In this document: piece after piece, positions 37,796 through 62,929 of the stretch
How positions within the stretch are numbered: position 1 is the first letter of the stretch
Layout: every line of letters begins with the position of its first letter
Source of the DNA: Vombatus ursinus
Lineage: Eukaryota > Chordata > Mammalia > Diprotodontia > Vombatidae
DNA: 64,000 nucleotides
Assembly: GCF_900497805.2 (NCBI RefSeq)
Contig: NW_020954719.1
Coordinates: 5,205,699 to 5,269,698 of the forward strand
Direction: 5' to 3'
Notes under the pieces: generated by a model
Database searches by the model: none
Seen by the model: only the letters and a program-made list of their open reading frames with translations
What the model was told of the DNA's origin: nothing
Position numbers and translations under genes: made by a program

Positions 37796-39899
37796 CAGGG
37801 ATATTAGGAAGACCAAAGAAAGCAAAAGGAAAAGAAAGGGCTGTCCTCCTGCCAGGTGGTCTCAGAAGAGTTCTGACCATTCTTTAGCATTGTTTCCATT
37901 AACATACATCACCTATTTACATATGTCCTGCAGCCTAGTAACTATTTATACTGAGAGATCCATATAGAAAGGGATTCTTAACATGAGATGGGTGAAATTT
38001 AAAAAAATATATTTTGATTATTTTAATATGATTGGCTTCCTTTGTAATCTGATGTATTTAATACATTTAAAAATATTATTCTGAGAAGGCTTCACTAGAC
38101 TACCCAAGGGGTCCATGACACAAATATGTTAAGAATCCCTGCTATGGAAAGATACTGCTTCAGAATAACCCTTTACCCCAACTGTCCTTCCACATCAACT
38201 GTACCCTTCCCACCTACACCTCTCATTGAATGAACCCATTCCTGAGTAACCTGTGTGATGGTATCCCACTTACTCTCTGCCTGGTGCTTTGTCAAAATAG
38301 ATGAACTTGAAGTTCTGTCCCATGCAGAGAACAGGGTCACTTTAGGCTTCCTTTTTGGCCCAAAGTAGGGAATAAGAAAAGAAGGGAACCAGGGCTATTG
38401 TTTTTTAGTCTTACTTTCTCTCCTATGGGTAGGAGGCACCCGGCCCCTTTAAATATTTTTTAGTACTACTTGGGTGAGGACCTGAGGCAGAAGAATTCCA
38501 GCCTAATGGGAAGGAGAGTGTGACCTTGGCTCTGAGGTTCGCTCTTAGAGGATGATGTCTTGAGGTGATAGGTGAGTGAAGGGCATCTATTCTGGGAATA
38601 GAGTTCTTTTGAGAAAGGGAGCCAACTTCTGGAGCTTTTTTTCTTTGCCCTCCTTATTCACTGAGAAGGAGGGCTTTCCAATTTTCCAACTAAGTGGATG
38701 AAAGGAGCAGATGCTGGAGGGATGGGGACCAGGATGAGAAAGAACCTTAGGGAATCTTTCTCTTAGGATGGGAGGTAAAGCATTGTTGAGATAGGGGTTA
38801 GAGTGGGGAATGATGCTTTCTGTTTCAAGGGACTTTTTGTGTTCTGTCACACTACAGCTCCTTACAGCGCAGCCTCTGAAATCCAGGAAGAGGTTGTGAA
38901 GGCTTAGGAGGCTAGCTCTGTATGTCCTCCCCCTCCCCTCCTACTATCAACATTCCTGGGAGTTGCAACAGAAGACAAGAGATGGATTTCCCTTCTCTTG
39001 CTTTCTCCATTATAACTTTTGTCTTTCATGTAGCTCCCTTAGCAGGTGAGCTCCCTGATGGTTGCCCCCATTCTATGAATGAAGATGCAGCTGATTGGGT
39101 TCCAAGCTCAGGGCAAGGGGTCTACTTACTACTATTGCTGCTGCTACCATAGAGGCTCTGGAGGCACTTACTATGGTAACACAGAAGCAGTGTGGGCACT
39201 GAAGAGCCAGAGAGGAAGGGTGGAAAGTTTGGGAAGGTAGGTAACTATTACCACAGTCACCATGTCCCAGGAAAACCATTGTAGTGAATGTCCTGCACCT
39301 TTCCTAGTCTTCCTGGACTCCCCAAATCCAACCCTACTATAATTCCTAAGTGGTACAGGCCTGCCAGGGAAATGCATATATGCAAGCAAATTATTCATCT
39401 TTGGAGACGGGGTAGGGCTGAAGGATCCCTCTAGGACTCGGGTGTCTTGGAGGTACAGGTGGCTCTGTCCCTGAGGAGTGGACATGTGTCTATTACATGA
39501 TCTCACAATACCTGCTGGCTACCATGTTAGGGAAGATACAGGTATCCATCCCCAAGCCAAGCCTTAACATTGAGGTTTCTGTCCTCTGATCCCTGTCCCC
39601 TTTGAGTTTCCTTGTCAAACAGTGACTTTTAACTGAGGTCCAAAGGGGCTGGGAAGCCGTCAAAAGGGCATAGGGTGGGGAGAGGTCCTTGGACCCCTGG
39701 CACACAAACTGGACAGGAGAAAGGATTGACCTGGGGTGGGAGGAGGGAAGGGAAGGAAGGCAAGGAGGGGGCTGAGCTACAGAGGGGTGGGGAGTGCTGC
39801 TCAGCAGCAAGTAACCAAAGGATTCTGGAGCTGGATGCCCATTTGCACCACCCCCTTGGAGTGTGCCTCCTGCCCAGGTAGTAGCACTGGCTGCTCCAA

Positions 39900-54236
<14,337 letters not shown>

Positions 54237-54836
54237 CTACCCTCCAGTCCACCCTTGGGCCTACTCAGGTGGAAAGGATGCTTTTACTTCAGGTCTTGCC
54301 TATACTCAAGACCTTTTGCCAGAGTAAGTCCCTCTTGCCTTGAGAGCTTCAAGCCCACAAACTCAAGGGGAACTAAACTTTCTATGTAGAAAAAGATGGT
54401 GAAAATAAGTACATAGTCAAAGAAAAATAAAGGGAGTGTAAAACAGGAGATAGGATAGCTAAGAGTGGAGGTGCCACTGTCAAGAATTCTGTCAGTCAAA
54501 CAACAGGGAATGCTTAGAAGCTTATTGCCATCCTGGGCTCATGTCACTGTACTTACAAGGGATCAAGCAGCAGGTCATCCTTCCCAACCACCACCTACCT
54601 ATGCATCAAGTGACTTACCCTCCTACAACATAGCTCCTTCCCCAGACCAGATAGTCCTGAATTCTCTAGAAAACATTTCATACCTTGAATTCTAGTGTTT
54701 CACAACCGTAAGTTCAGAAATTCTATCTTCTGAGTAATTTTCAGAGGAGAAAGGAAATTGCTGCCCATCAACCACTGCCCTCCCAGCAATTTGCTGTACA
54801 CATCCTATCCCCCAGACTACCACATGTATATGTGGG

Positions 54837-54858
54837 CACACACGCACTCACACACACA

Positions 54859-54897
<39 letters not shown>
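54837..54897 (+). repeat. (CA)n microsatellite
   Basis: About 30 CA units with a few interruptions near the left end, in VDR intron 3. Confidence 0.95.
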
Positions 54898-54899
<2 letters not shown>

Positions 54900-55417
54900 C
54901 TGACCAACTCTCCAAGTACTGAATGACTTCACTTGTATATTCAGATTATCAGGAAATCAGATCAACTTATACATGAACTTATCCCCTCTGATATCCTGAT
55001 CTTCAGCCCACTGGTTTTTGACTAACTCTTTAAGGAATACTCTTTGTGGTGGTGGTGCTCCTTGCTAATGCTCTTGGTTGGGAAGGTACAGTTGAGAGCA
55101 GGAGGGCCTGACACAGGAACCTAATAAGGATGCTGCCTGGCAGAGGCATGCAGAATGCTGACAGCAGGACTGGGCACTGGGGCCCAGAGCCTGTAGGTAC
55201 TTGCTCTGTGTTTGTGCTGCCAGGGTATCTGCCTACAGAACTTGGGATTTGTTCAAGAGGAGGGAAAAGGAATCCCAAGCTGAGCACAGGGTACTAGACA
55301 AGCTTCTGGAAAGATCTGGAGCAAAAGACCCAGCAAAGATTGGGTAGAGGATGGGATGAATAGTTGGGGAGGATCTTGGAAGTGGAAAAGAGATTGAACT
55401 AAGGTTATAGAGAGAGT

Positions 55418-55567
55418 TGCAAATGGGAAATTGGTTGTAAAAAATAGTATTCTATTCATACCCAACTCATCCAGTTCTGGGAAGAAGCCATGCTCAGACA
55501 ATTGACTTACCTAGCCTCAAAGGTGCCTAGCCTACCACAGAGAACAGTAAGGATGACTGCACATAGC
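55418..55567 (+). repeat. Copy 1 of a 150-base direct duplication
   Basis: It shares landmarks with 57491-57642: aaatgggaaat, gccatgctcagacaa, ttgacttacctagcc and aggatgactgcacata. Family unknown. Confidence 0.75.
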
Positions 55568-56230
55568 CCAAGAGATGAATTAGGATGGGAAAAAAGAGGG
55601 GAGAACCCTGGACAAGTATAACAAACATGACCCCAGATTGGGGAGTCCATGTTGCCTTGACTTGGGCAGAGGTGAGTGGAACAACAGAAATATACCTATA
55701 TATTCAAACTCTGGATGGCCTTGGGGCATGATTTTTCTCTCCTCTCTCCTCCCTCTCCCCACAAAATCTAGTAGCTGCATTTTCACAGCTACCATTCCAC
55801 TCTTGTGTTACAGTATCTTAGCTGGTCTCCTTATTTCTTCTGTCTCTCTGTATCTCCATCCATCCATCCATCCATCCATCCATCTTGTACAACAATGTAA
55901 CATATCTCCTTGTATCTGAGCTTAATTGTAGTTTTGGGGAGGGGGCAAGGAAGGGAGAAAAAAGAACAAAGTAAAAAGTGCACAGCAGAGAACAAAAGAA
56001 AGCTTACAAGGAAGCAAAGAAAAGATAGACAGCTTCTATCTTTTGAAATAGAAATTTATTGTTGTATATTTTGTATCCTCTCATGTTCTGCTGTGTACAA
56101 TGGGCAATGCTTTTTTTTCTTTTCTTATTTTTCATTTAAGTTTTAATATTTACATTTATGTTTCTTTTTTCTTGTGTATTTAGTTTTAGTATTTAAGTTT
56201 AAAATAAAAATAAAACATTTTGAGAAAAAA
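55568..56230. other. Anonymous intron with a (CATC)n tract
   Basis: (CATC)n at 55856-55884; the rest is A/T-rich intron without recognised elements. Confidence 0.5.
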
Positions 56231-56234
56231 AATC

Positions 56235-56330
56235 CCCTTGTATATTGTTTTTCATTTTGTCTCTGAGACCCCAGGGACAAACATAGTGTTTAGCACATGG
56301 TAGATGCTTAATAAATACTTGTTAAATAGA
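56235..56330 (+). repeat. L2-type 3' end
   Basis: It reads agtgtttagcacatggtaga and tgcttaataaatacttgtta. Confidence 0.65.
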
Positions 56331-56554
56331 AGTGACGACTCTGGCAAAGCCTTTCTAGGATACAGTTTCCTCATTCATAAACTGAAGGCTTTGAACAAGA
56401 TGACATTTAAAGGGCCCCACAGCTCTGAAATTCAGTTCTCTTGCTCAAAAATCTTGACTGATTTTTGGCCATTTAGTTTTTCCTATGATATTGTTCTGTT
56501 TCCCACACTCTGTGGTCTGACTAGACTGGATTGATTACTGTTCACTTAATACAA

Positions 56555-56840
56555 TTAATCTCCTATCACCATACCTCTGTGTTGACTGTTCCCTCAGGCC
56601 TGTAATGTACTTCCTTCTTACTTCCCTTAGAATCCCATGTTTCCCGCAAAACTCAGTTTAAGTGCCACCTTCTACCTGAAAATTTTCCTTCCCAGATGTT
56701 AGCATCCTCCTCTCCAAAATTACTGTATTTATTTTGTGCATATTTATACATCTATATACTATTTTCCTCCCTCCCTTCTTCCCTCCCTCCCTTCCTTCCT
56801 TCCATTCTTCCCTCCATCCTCTTTCTCCCTCTTTTCCCTC
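56555..56840 (+). repeat. L2-type fragment and pyrimidine microsatellite
   Basis: 56555-56730 carries caaaactcagtttaagtgcc and cttctacctgaaaattttcc (L2 3' region). 56765-56840 is a CCTT/CCTC tract. Confidence 0.6.
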
Positions 56841-56939
56841 TGTCTACACAGGGAATCATATCCTTACCTGTGGATGCTCTGCCTAAAGGAATATAAATTT
56901 TGATCACTAAAATACCACAAGATATCTCAGGGTTTACTG

Positions 56940-57450
56940 GCTAGATTTCTTTTTTAAGGACCATGCCTTAAAAACCCAGATCACTCTGGCTCTCATTGAT
57001 TGACCAACAATAGGTCCCAGCCCAAGCCTCATTTGGTCATTGTTTGGGCATTGTTTGCAGCTCAGAGTGAGTGTAAATGCATTTGTTTCTGTTTTGACCA
57101 GAAACCCTGAGGGTCTTCCCCTCCTAGATGGATTTTTTTTTTTTTGACTAGGTAAAAGAAGCCATTCTTTGCCTCACTTTTTACCTAACCTTAATCACTC
57201 AATGGGCAGTGCCTCAGGCAAACTGAGACCTGGGAAAGACCTTAGCTTAAAAAGGCCATCTGCATCCACGGCCATCTCTAGTTGTCCTGATCTATATCTT
57301 GCCACTGGACCCAGATGACTCCAGAGGAGAGAGTGAGGCTGGTGACCTTGCACAGCCTTGCCTCTCTTAAATCTAATTCACTTGCAAGTCAAGACACCAC
57401 CTTCCCAATGTCATGGTCATCTTGGAGAACTAAGGGAAAACAACAACAAT
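56940..57450 (+). repeat. Dispersed marsupial repeat, family unassigned
   Basis: Blocks such as gctctcattgattgaccaac, cctcaggcaaactgagacct and ggccatctctagttgtcctg are ones I associate with a dispersed marsupial repeat, possibly an LTR. I cannot name the family. It ends at the gtcatcttggagaactaagg block. Confidence 0.35.
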
Positions 57451-57490
57451 TTCCCTGATAGAATATAAGCTCCTTGAGGGCAAGAAGAAT

Positions 57491-57642
57491 TACAAATGGG
57501 AAATCAGTGGTAAAAGATAGTGTTCTTTTTCATATCCAACCCATCCAAGTTGGGGTAAAAGTCATGCTCAGACAACTGATTCACCTAGCCCCAAAAGGTG
57601 CCAAGTCTCCCACAGAGACGCACAGTAAGAATGACTGCACAC
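57491..57642 (+). repeat. Copy 2 of a 150-base direct duplication
   Basis: The counterpart of 55418-55567, about 2.07 kb away in the same orientation. A short L2-tail remnant abuts its left edge at about 57455-57485. Confidence 0.75.
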
Positions 57643-58154
57643 AGTACAGTACAATGTATATTGATTATATTAATTTTTTTTGTTCAATATGATTCTACTC
57701 TGTTGCTGCCAAACTATTCTAAGATCTCTTTGGCATCAACTGTGGCTACTCAACTGTTTTCTTTATAATAGAACACATCAAAAAATAACTACTGGCTTTA
57801 ATTCTGCCCTCTAGGATGAGTCTATTCTCTCTTCCACATAAAAATCCTTCTAATATTTGAAGTCAGAAATCCCAGTTGCTTCAACTATTCCTTATTTGAT
57901 TTGTTTTCCAGTCCTCTCCCCATTCTGGATGCCATCTTCTGGAGTTGTTCAAGCTTGCAAATGTCCTTGCTAAAATGTGGCACATGGAAATAGACACAAA
58001 ATTTATGTTGTCTAACTAGCACATACTTTAACAGAACCATTATACTCCAGCAATATTTTTTGATTAATGTTTAAGATCACATTAACTTTTTTTTGGCTAT
58101 CAAATGAATTTCATGAAAAGATTCCGTCTCATCTATAACACATATCATTGATGT

Positions 58155-59055
58155 CAAAACTATATCTTTAAGAGGCAATATAATCTTTAGAGACTAGCAG
58201 TTTGTCATTCTGGAGAGATTGTTACCTGTGTTGATAGTAAGGTACAAAGGGGAAGAAGATGAAGAAAATAGGGGCAGCAAGGTGGCACAGTGGATAGAAC
58301 ACCGGCCCTGGAGTCAAGAGGATCTGAGTTCAAATCCAGTCTCAGACCAGACACTTGACACTTGACACTTACTAGCTGTGTGGCCCTGGGTAAGTCACTT
58401 AACCCCAATTGCCTGGCCACAGAAACAAAAAATATGAGAATAGAGAACTTTTTCCCTAAAAGAACTGTTTTAACTCATCTTAAAAAAAAAACACTACAAA
58501 GAGAATTCTTGAAAGGCTTTAGCTGCTGTCTTAAGAAAGCTGAATAGTGGGACTATGTTTTAGAATTGAGAAGTCAGCAGTTGTGATTGGCCGTGCTCTT
58601 TCTCACAGCTGGTACACTGAAAATAATTTTTGTCTTTGTTTTATTGTTTATGACACTGTTAATAAGTTGTACAACTAGTAACCTTTATACCTATTTAAGC
58701 CTAGGAGATTAAGGGGCTTATTTATACAAAGCATTTACTTATGCTTATCAGAAAAGATGTCCCTCTGGTTTATTAAATAAATAATAATCACTTACATTCA
58801 CTTATTTAGTCAACTGGGATTAGAACTTAAGGCTAATTGATTAATAAATGCAAGAGATGTTGCAATTTTAGTATTTAATGTAGAAATATCAGAACACACC
58901 CCTTGATTACTTTAGAACACAGGATGAGAGGATGAAACAAGGAAAATGAGTCAGTAGATAAAGGTAGAGAAAGGAGCAATCATCTAGGCTACATGTGAAA
59001 GGAAAGTCTGTTAGTATATAAAGTTCTTTAAATAGCTACATATATATCATCTATT
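58155..59055. repeat. Unit A of a diverged tandem duplication
   Basis: Shares ordered landmarks with 59265-59870: atatctttaagaggcaatat, gaaagctgaatagtgg, ttaagcctaggagat, and aaagagaaaggag-type text. It is longer because it carries the SINE at 58271-58428. Confidence 0.6.
58271..58428 (+). repeat. WSINE1-type SINE
   Basis: It reads ggggcagcaaggtggcacag to caattgcctggcc. The middle carries an extra cacttgacacttgacact expansion. Confidence 0.93.
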
Positions 59056-59264
59056 CTCATTATTATTGGCTGCCATATCATGCTGTTGAGTCATATTGAG
59101 CATATGGGTTTCATCCAAAGGCTTTTATCACATGAATTGTTTTCTAGCCATATCTTACCCATTCTGTACTTCTGTAATTGGTGTTTTTAACCCAGCTGCA
59201 GGATCTTATATTTTTTACTGTAACAATGGCTTCAATAGCCTCATCCACAACAACTTATGGGTGG

Positions 59265-59870
59265 TGTTAGAATATCTTTAAGAAGGAATGGAATCTTAGG
59301 GAGAGTATCATTTTAGAGACTATTAACATTTTGAGAAAGCTGAATGGTGGAACTATGTTTCCAGAGTTAACAATAAATTAACAGTTGCACTTGATATTTG
59401 GATGTGACTTTTCATCCTGAAATGTATTGTTGAAATATTTAAATACATTTTTGTAAGTTTTTTACAGTATAAAAATAGTAACACTAGTATTTAGTTAAGC
59501 CTATGAGATGAAGGGTTTTGAGAAAGAGGAGAGAAAGCTTATAGGAAAAGAGGTTTTTCTAGCTTATCTTCTACACTAGGATGGGAGTTCAGAGATAATT
59601 AATTAATGAGAGTTGGTATTTCTTTTAATTTATGAGGAAATATTGGAATATATCCCTTGGTTTCCTTAGATCTTGTGATGTAAATTAATAAGAAAATGAG
59701 CTAATAGCAGTTAAAGAGAGGGGTGACTACTTAATCTTGGCTACACATAGAGTGACTTCATTCCTAAACCTTACAACATTACTATTAAATTTTATCATCA
59801 TATTTATGCTATTATCCTACTTATTAAGATAGCTATACATCTCAGTTGTGTCATCTAATAACTAGATATC
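59265..59870. repeat. Unit B of a diverged tandem duplication
   Basis: The landmark gaaagctgaat lies at 59335, 800 bases from its counterpart at 58535. Its segment 59675-59742 is the likely source of the patch at 61709-61776. Confidence 0.6.
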
Positions 59871-59949
59871 TTTTTAAATTTTGTGGTTTTTGAACAGCTG
59901 AATTTATGAATGCCAAGTGATTAGGACACAATGTTATACAGGTTTTTTT

Positions 59950-60092
59950 TTTTCCTGAGGTCATAAGACCTGGAGTTTAAATATCACTTCTTTCAATTCC
60001 TATGTGACAATTTCATTATCTGTAAAATGAGGGCCTGACTAATTGGCTTCTGAGGTCCTTTCCCACTATATAGCTATATATACAATCCTATG
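59950..60092 (+). repeat. MIR-type SINE fragment
   Basis: It reads cctggagtttaaatatcact, cattatctgtaaaatgaggg and gaggtcctttcccactatat. Confidence 0.6.
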
Positions 60093-61158
60093 AACCTACT
60101 GCTAAAAATATTGAATGGAATTGGACCAAAGGTAGATTCCTGCTGTATTTCATTATTCACTACCCTTAAAATGGATATCAGCCCTTTAATTAATACCCCT
60201 TTCATTTGTTCAAACAGCTTGGATCTACACTATCACTCAGAATACATTTTTTTTCTTTCTCACATACAAGGATATCATATGGGACTCCACCAATATGCTT
60301 TGCTGAAATCTCAGGATACCATGTATATAGCCCCTAATTTACCATTTCAGTAATCCTTTCTTGTGTTTCTGTTATTTAGGGGTGATTGTAAGTCAAATAA
60401 TCTACTCCCTTTTTTTTCTTTATTTTTCCTAAGAAGATCTCAAATACCTCTTTTGTTGAATGATCATCTTTTTTCACTGACCCATTAGGGTGGGATTTTC
60501 AGAATATGTTATTGAGCTTAAGAACCTTTGCTTTTTGGAAGATACCATATTGTATTCTCTCCTTTGATTTCTCATGACTATTGAATAATTCAGGGTTATT
60601 TGAATTACTTTTTCTGCTTACATGAAGGGTTTTCTCTTGGCTGCAAAATCTGTTATTGACATTTTGCAAATATTAGCACTATATGTTTTAGAGTTTGAAA
60701 TATGGATTTCTTTTATTTTTCTGGTGATAATATGCATATTTGAGTGATTAAAGATTTCCTGTCTACATTCCAACGTTCTGGACAGTATTTTTGTATTTTT
60801 CCTATATCTTTTGATTTGTCATGTTCCTTTGGGAGACTTAGGATGTTTTAAGATATCTCTATTCATTTTGTTTTCAAGGTCAGTTACTTTGGCTTGTATA
60901 GGATTTATGTATGTTTTTAATTGTGTTCCCTTTTGCTTTTTCTCTGCCAAATTTTCTTCCACTTCAGTATTATTTTTTGTTTCAAACTTATTATTTTTTC
61001 TTTCTGAACCTCTACTTCTTTGGGGAGATTTTCTACTGTATATTCATTGTTTCCTACTCTATGCTTTATGTTTTTTAAATTCTTCACAGATATCTCTGAT
61101 TTCTCACCTAATTTCTTTCTTCTAATCATTTTGTTTCTCTTTTGAACCATTCTGGACT

Positions 61159-61171
61159 CCCCCCCCCCCCC
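61159..61171 (+). repeat. Poly-C run
   Basis: Thirteen consecutive C. Confidence 0.9.
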
Positions 61172-61592
61172 GTGCTATTTGAATTTTGGTAAGTCTACAG
61201 AAACTTCTTTTTCATTGCATAATTTTTGACTCATTTTCCTTTAGAGTATGTCTTCATTGCGCTCTGGCTACTCTTTGAAGTTTATTCATTCTTCCTTCTG
61301 TCTTTATGATCCTATTGGTTTATTTATTTATGAACTAGGTTTTTATTCAGAATTTCTTTCTTGAACTTTGGTCTTTGGGGGTTTCTCTTGTATTCCTTGT
61401 CAGTTGCTTCTAAAATCCTTCCTCATTCTTTGGCTTCTCCCCCTTCCACTGCTACACAGATTTCAAGGCTGGATGTGCTTATTGCCCTCAGCTTTCTTGT
61501 GTTAGGAGATGTGAAGTCCTCCTGGACTAGGTACTTGCCTAAAGTAAACTTGGGTAGAGAGAAATGGCCCTAACTCAGTATCCACTGCCACA

Positions 61593-61888
61593 GTGGATAA
61601 AGCATTGGACCTGTAGTCTGGAAGACAAGAGTTCAAATCTGGTCTCAGACACTTATTCATTATGTAACCCTGGGCAGGTTACTTAACTACGGTCTGTTTC
61701 AGTTTCCTTGTGACGTAAATTAATAAGAAAATGAGCTAAAAGCAGTTAAAGAGAGGGGTGACTACTTAATCTTGGGGATGGTAATAATAGCATCCACTTC
61801 CCTGGGTTGTTGTGAGGATGAAATGAGATAATATTTGTAAAAAGCACTTTGCAGACCTTAAAGAGCTATTTAAATGCTAGCTATTTCC
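61593..61888 (+). repeat. MIR/THER-type SINE carrying a 68-base foreign patch
   Basis: The SINE body is read on both sides: ccacagtggataaagcattg to cagtttcctt before the patch, and ggatggtaataatagcatcc to ttaaatgctagctatttcc after it. Between them (61709-61776) lies sequence absent from other SINEs in the window and nearly identical to 59675-59742. Confidence 0.85.
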
Positions 61889-62060
61889 CACAGGTGGCAG
61901 AGCCTATGACTCTGTGCTGCATGTTGCCCTGTCTCCATCTTCGGCCCCTTTTCCTCAGCTATACTTCCTTTCCTTTGCTTGGCTGGGACGAATCACAGTT
62001 TACTGCCTCTTGGTGAGTAAAGTAGGCTGCAGGTTGAGTCCTTGCCATGGGCACAGAGAT

Positions 62061-62929
62061 CCTCTAAAGCCAGACTCTAAATCTTAAACTTGTGAGTTTG
62101 TTTATATGATTGGGGGTGTAAGGATAAGGGAAGTTGAGACACTGAGTTGGAGCTATTTTAGTTCTCGGATGTTATTTCATGAGGTTTTTTGCCACATGGG
62201 TTGTTTCTATTTTATCTTATATATTCAGCTTTAATTATCCTATATTTGGCACATAATTCCCTTTTCTGAGGAAAACTGAAAAAAGACTCTCCGTATCTGA
62301 CTTTGAAAACCTCCAAGAGTCCTACACTACTTATCCAAACTTATACCAACATCCCTTACTTCCTTCTATTCTACCTAGGTTCTATCCTTTTCCTCAACCC
62401 ATCCAAATTATCTTCCCTTTACTCTTTACCTATTTAAATTCTACCGGTCATATGGAAGAGGGATCAGACTTATTTTGTTTGACCCCAGAGCACAGAACCA
62501 GAAATAAAGGATGGAAGTTACAAAGAAGCCAATTTAGGCTTGATGTCAGGGAAAACTTCCTAAGAATGAGAGCTGTCACAAAGTTGGCTGGGCTTCCTTG
62601 GGAGTTGGTCAGCTTTTCCTCTGTCCAGATGACTTACCCACTTGTACACATTATGGTGGGGATTGCTTTCAGGTATAGGGAGGACAAGATGGCTGCTATC
62701 TCAGCTCTATAACTCTCTGATAATCTGAGTCCATGTTCAGTTTCATGCTGCAAGGATGTCTCCAGATCCAAAGTTCCTGAAGTCATTATTTAGTGACTAG
62801 ATTTACTGGATGGATTAGTCAACATTCAATGGAAGCTATTTTTAAGTTTTCTAAACTTCCTGCTATATATTGCCTACTTGCAGGAGAAATGGTCATAGGT
62901 AGATTCAACAAACTGAACTATGCCTTTCC
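62061..62929. other. Anonymous VDR intron 3 sequence
   Basis: No repeat recognised. The open frame at 62452-62712 has no family resemblance I can name and no flanking splice signals I trust. Confidence 0.35.

Larger units (their letters stand above)
37237..39899 (-). other. VDR: VDR 3' untranslated region (inferred extent)
   Basis: The 2.66 kb downstream of the VDR stop carries little obvious transposon sequence. The exception is a plus-strand MIR-like stretch at about 37655-37795. Two AATAAA hexamers on the minus strand (37434-37439 and 37237-37242) are the plausible ends, giving a UTR a little shorter than the roughly 3 kb human VDR 3' UTR. The extent is inferred from these signals and the family's known long last exon, not from transcripts. 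It also holds a pair of related 85-base segments (see findings). Confidence 0.55.
57880..60400 (-). mobile_element. L3/CR1-type LINE tract, minus strand, with internal duplication
   Basis: At 60270-60330 the plus text aggatatcatatgggactcc and aatatgctttgctgaaatct is the antisense of an L3/CR1 FSKAFDTVSHDIL-type block. Lower down, ggctgccatatcatgctgtt (59067) and gatcacattaactttttttt (58075) match L3/CR1 3' sequence. A SINE is inserted at 58271-58428 and a MIR-like stretch lies at 59950-60092. Frames are broken. Some of the middle may not belong to the LINE. Confidence 0.45.
60430..62060 (-). mobile_element. HAL1/L1 ORF1-type element, minus strand
   Basis: The minus frame at 60917-61150 is a Lys/Glu-rich heptad-like stretch (NLKNIKHRVGNNEY, EVEVQKEKIISLKQKI) like the L1 ORF1 coiled coil. 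Sequence to the right resembles the 5' UTR of such elements and is interrupted by the SINE at 61593-61888. Boundaries are approximate. Confidence 0.5.
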
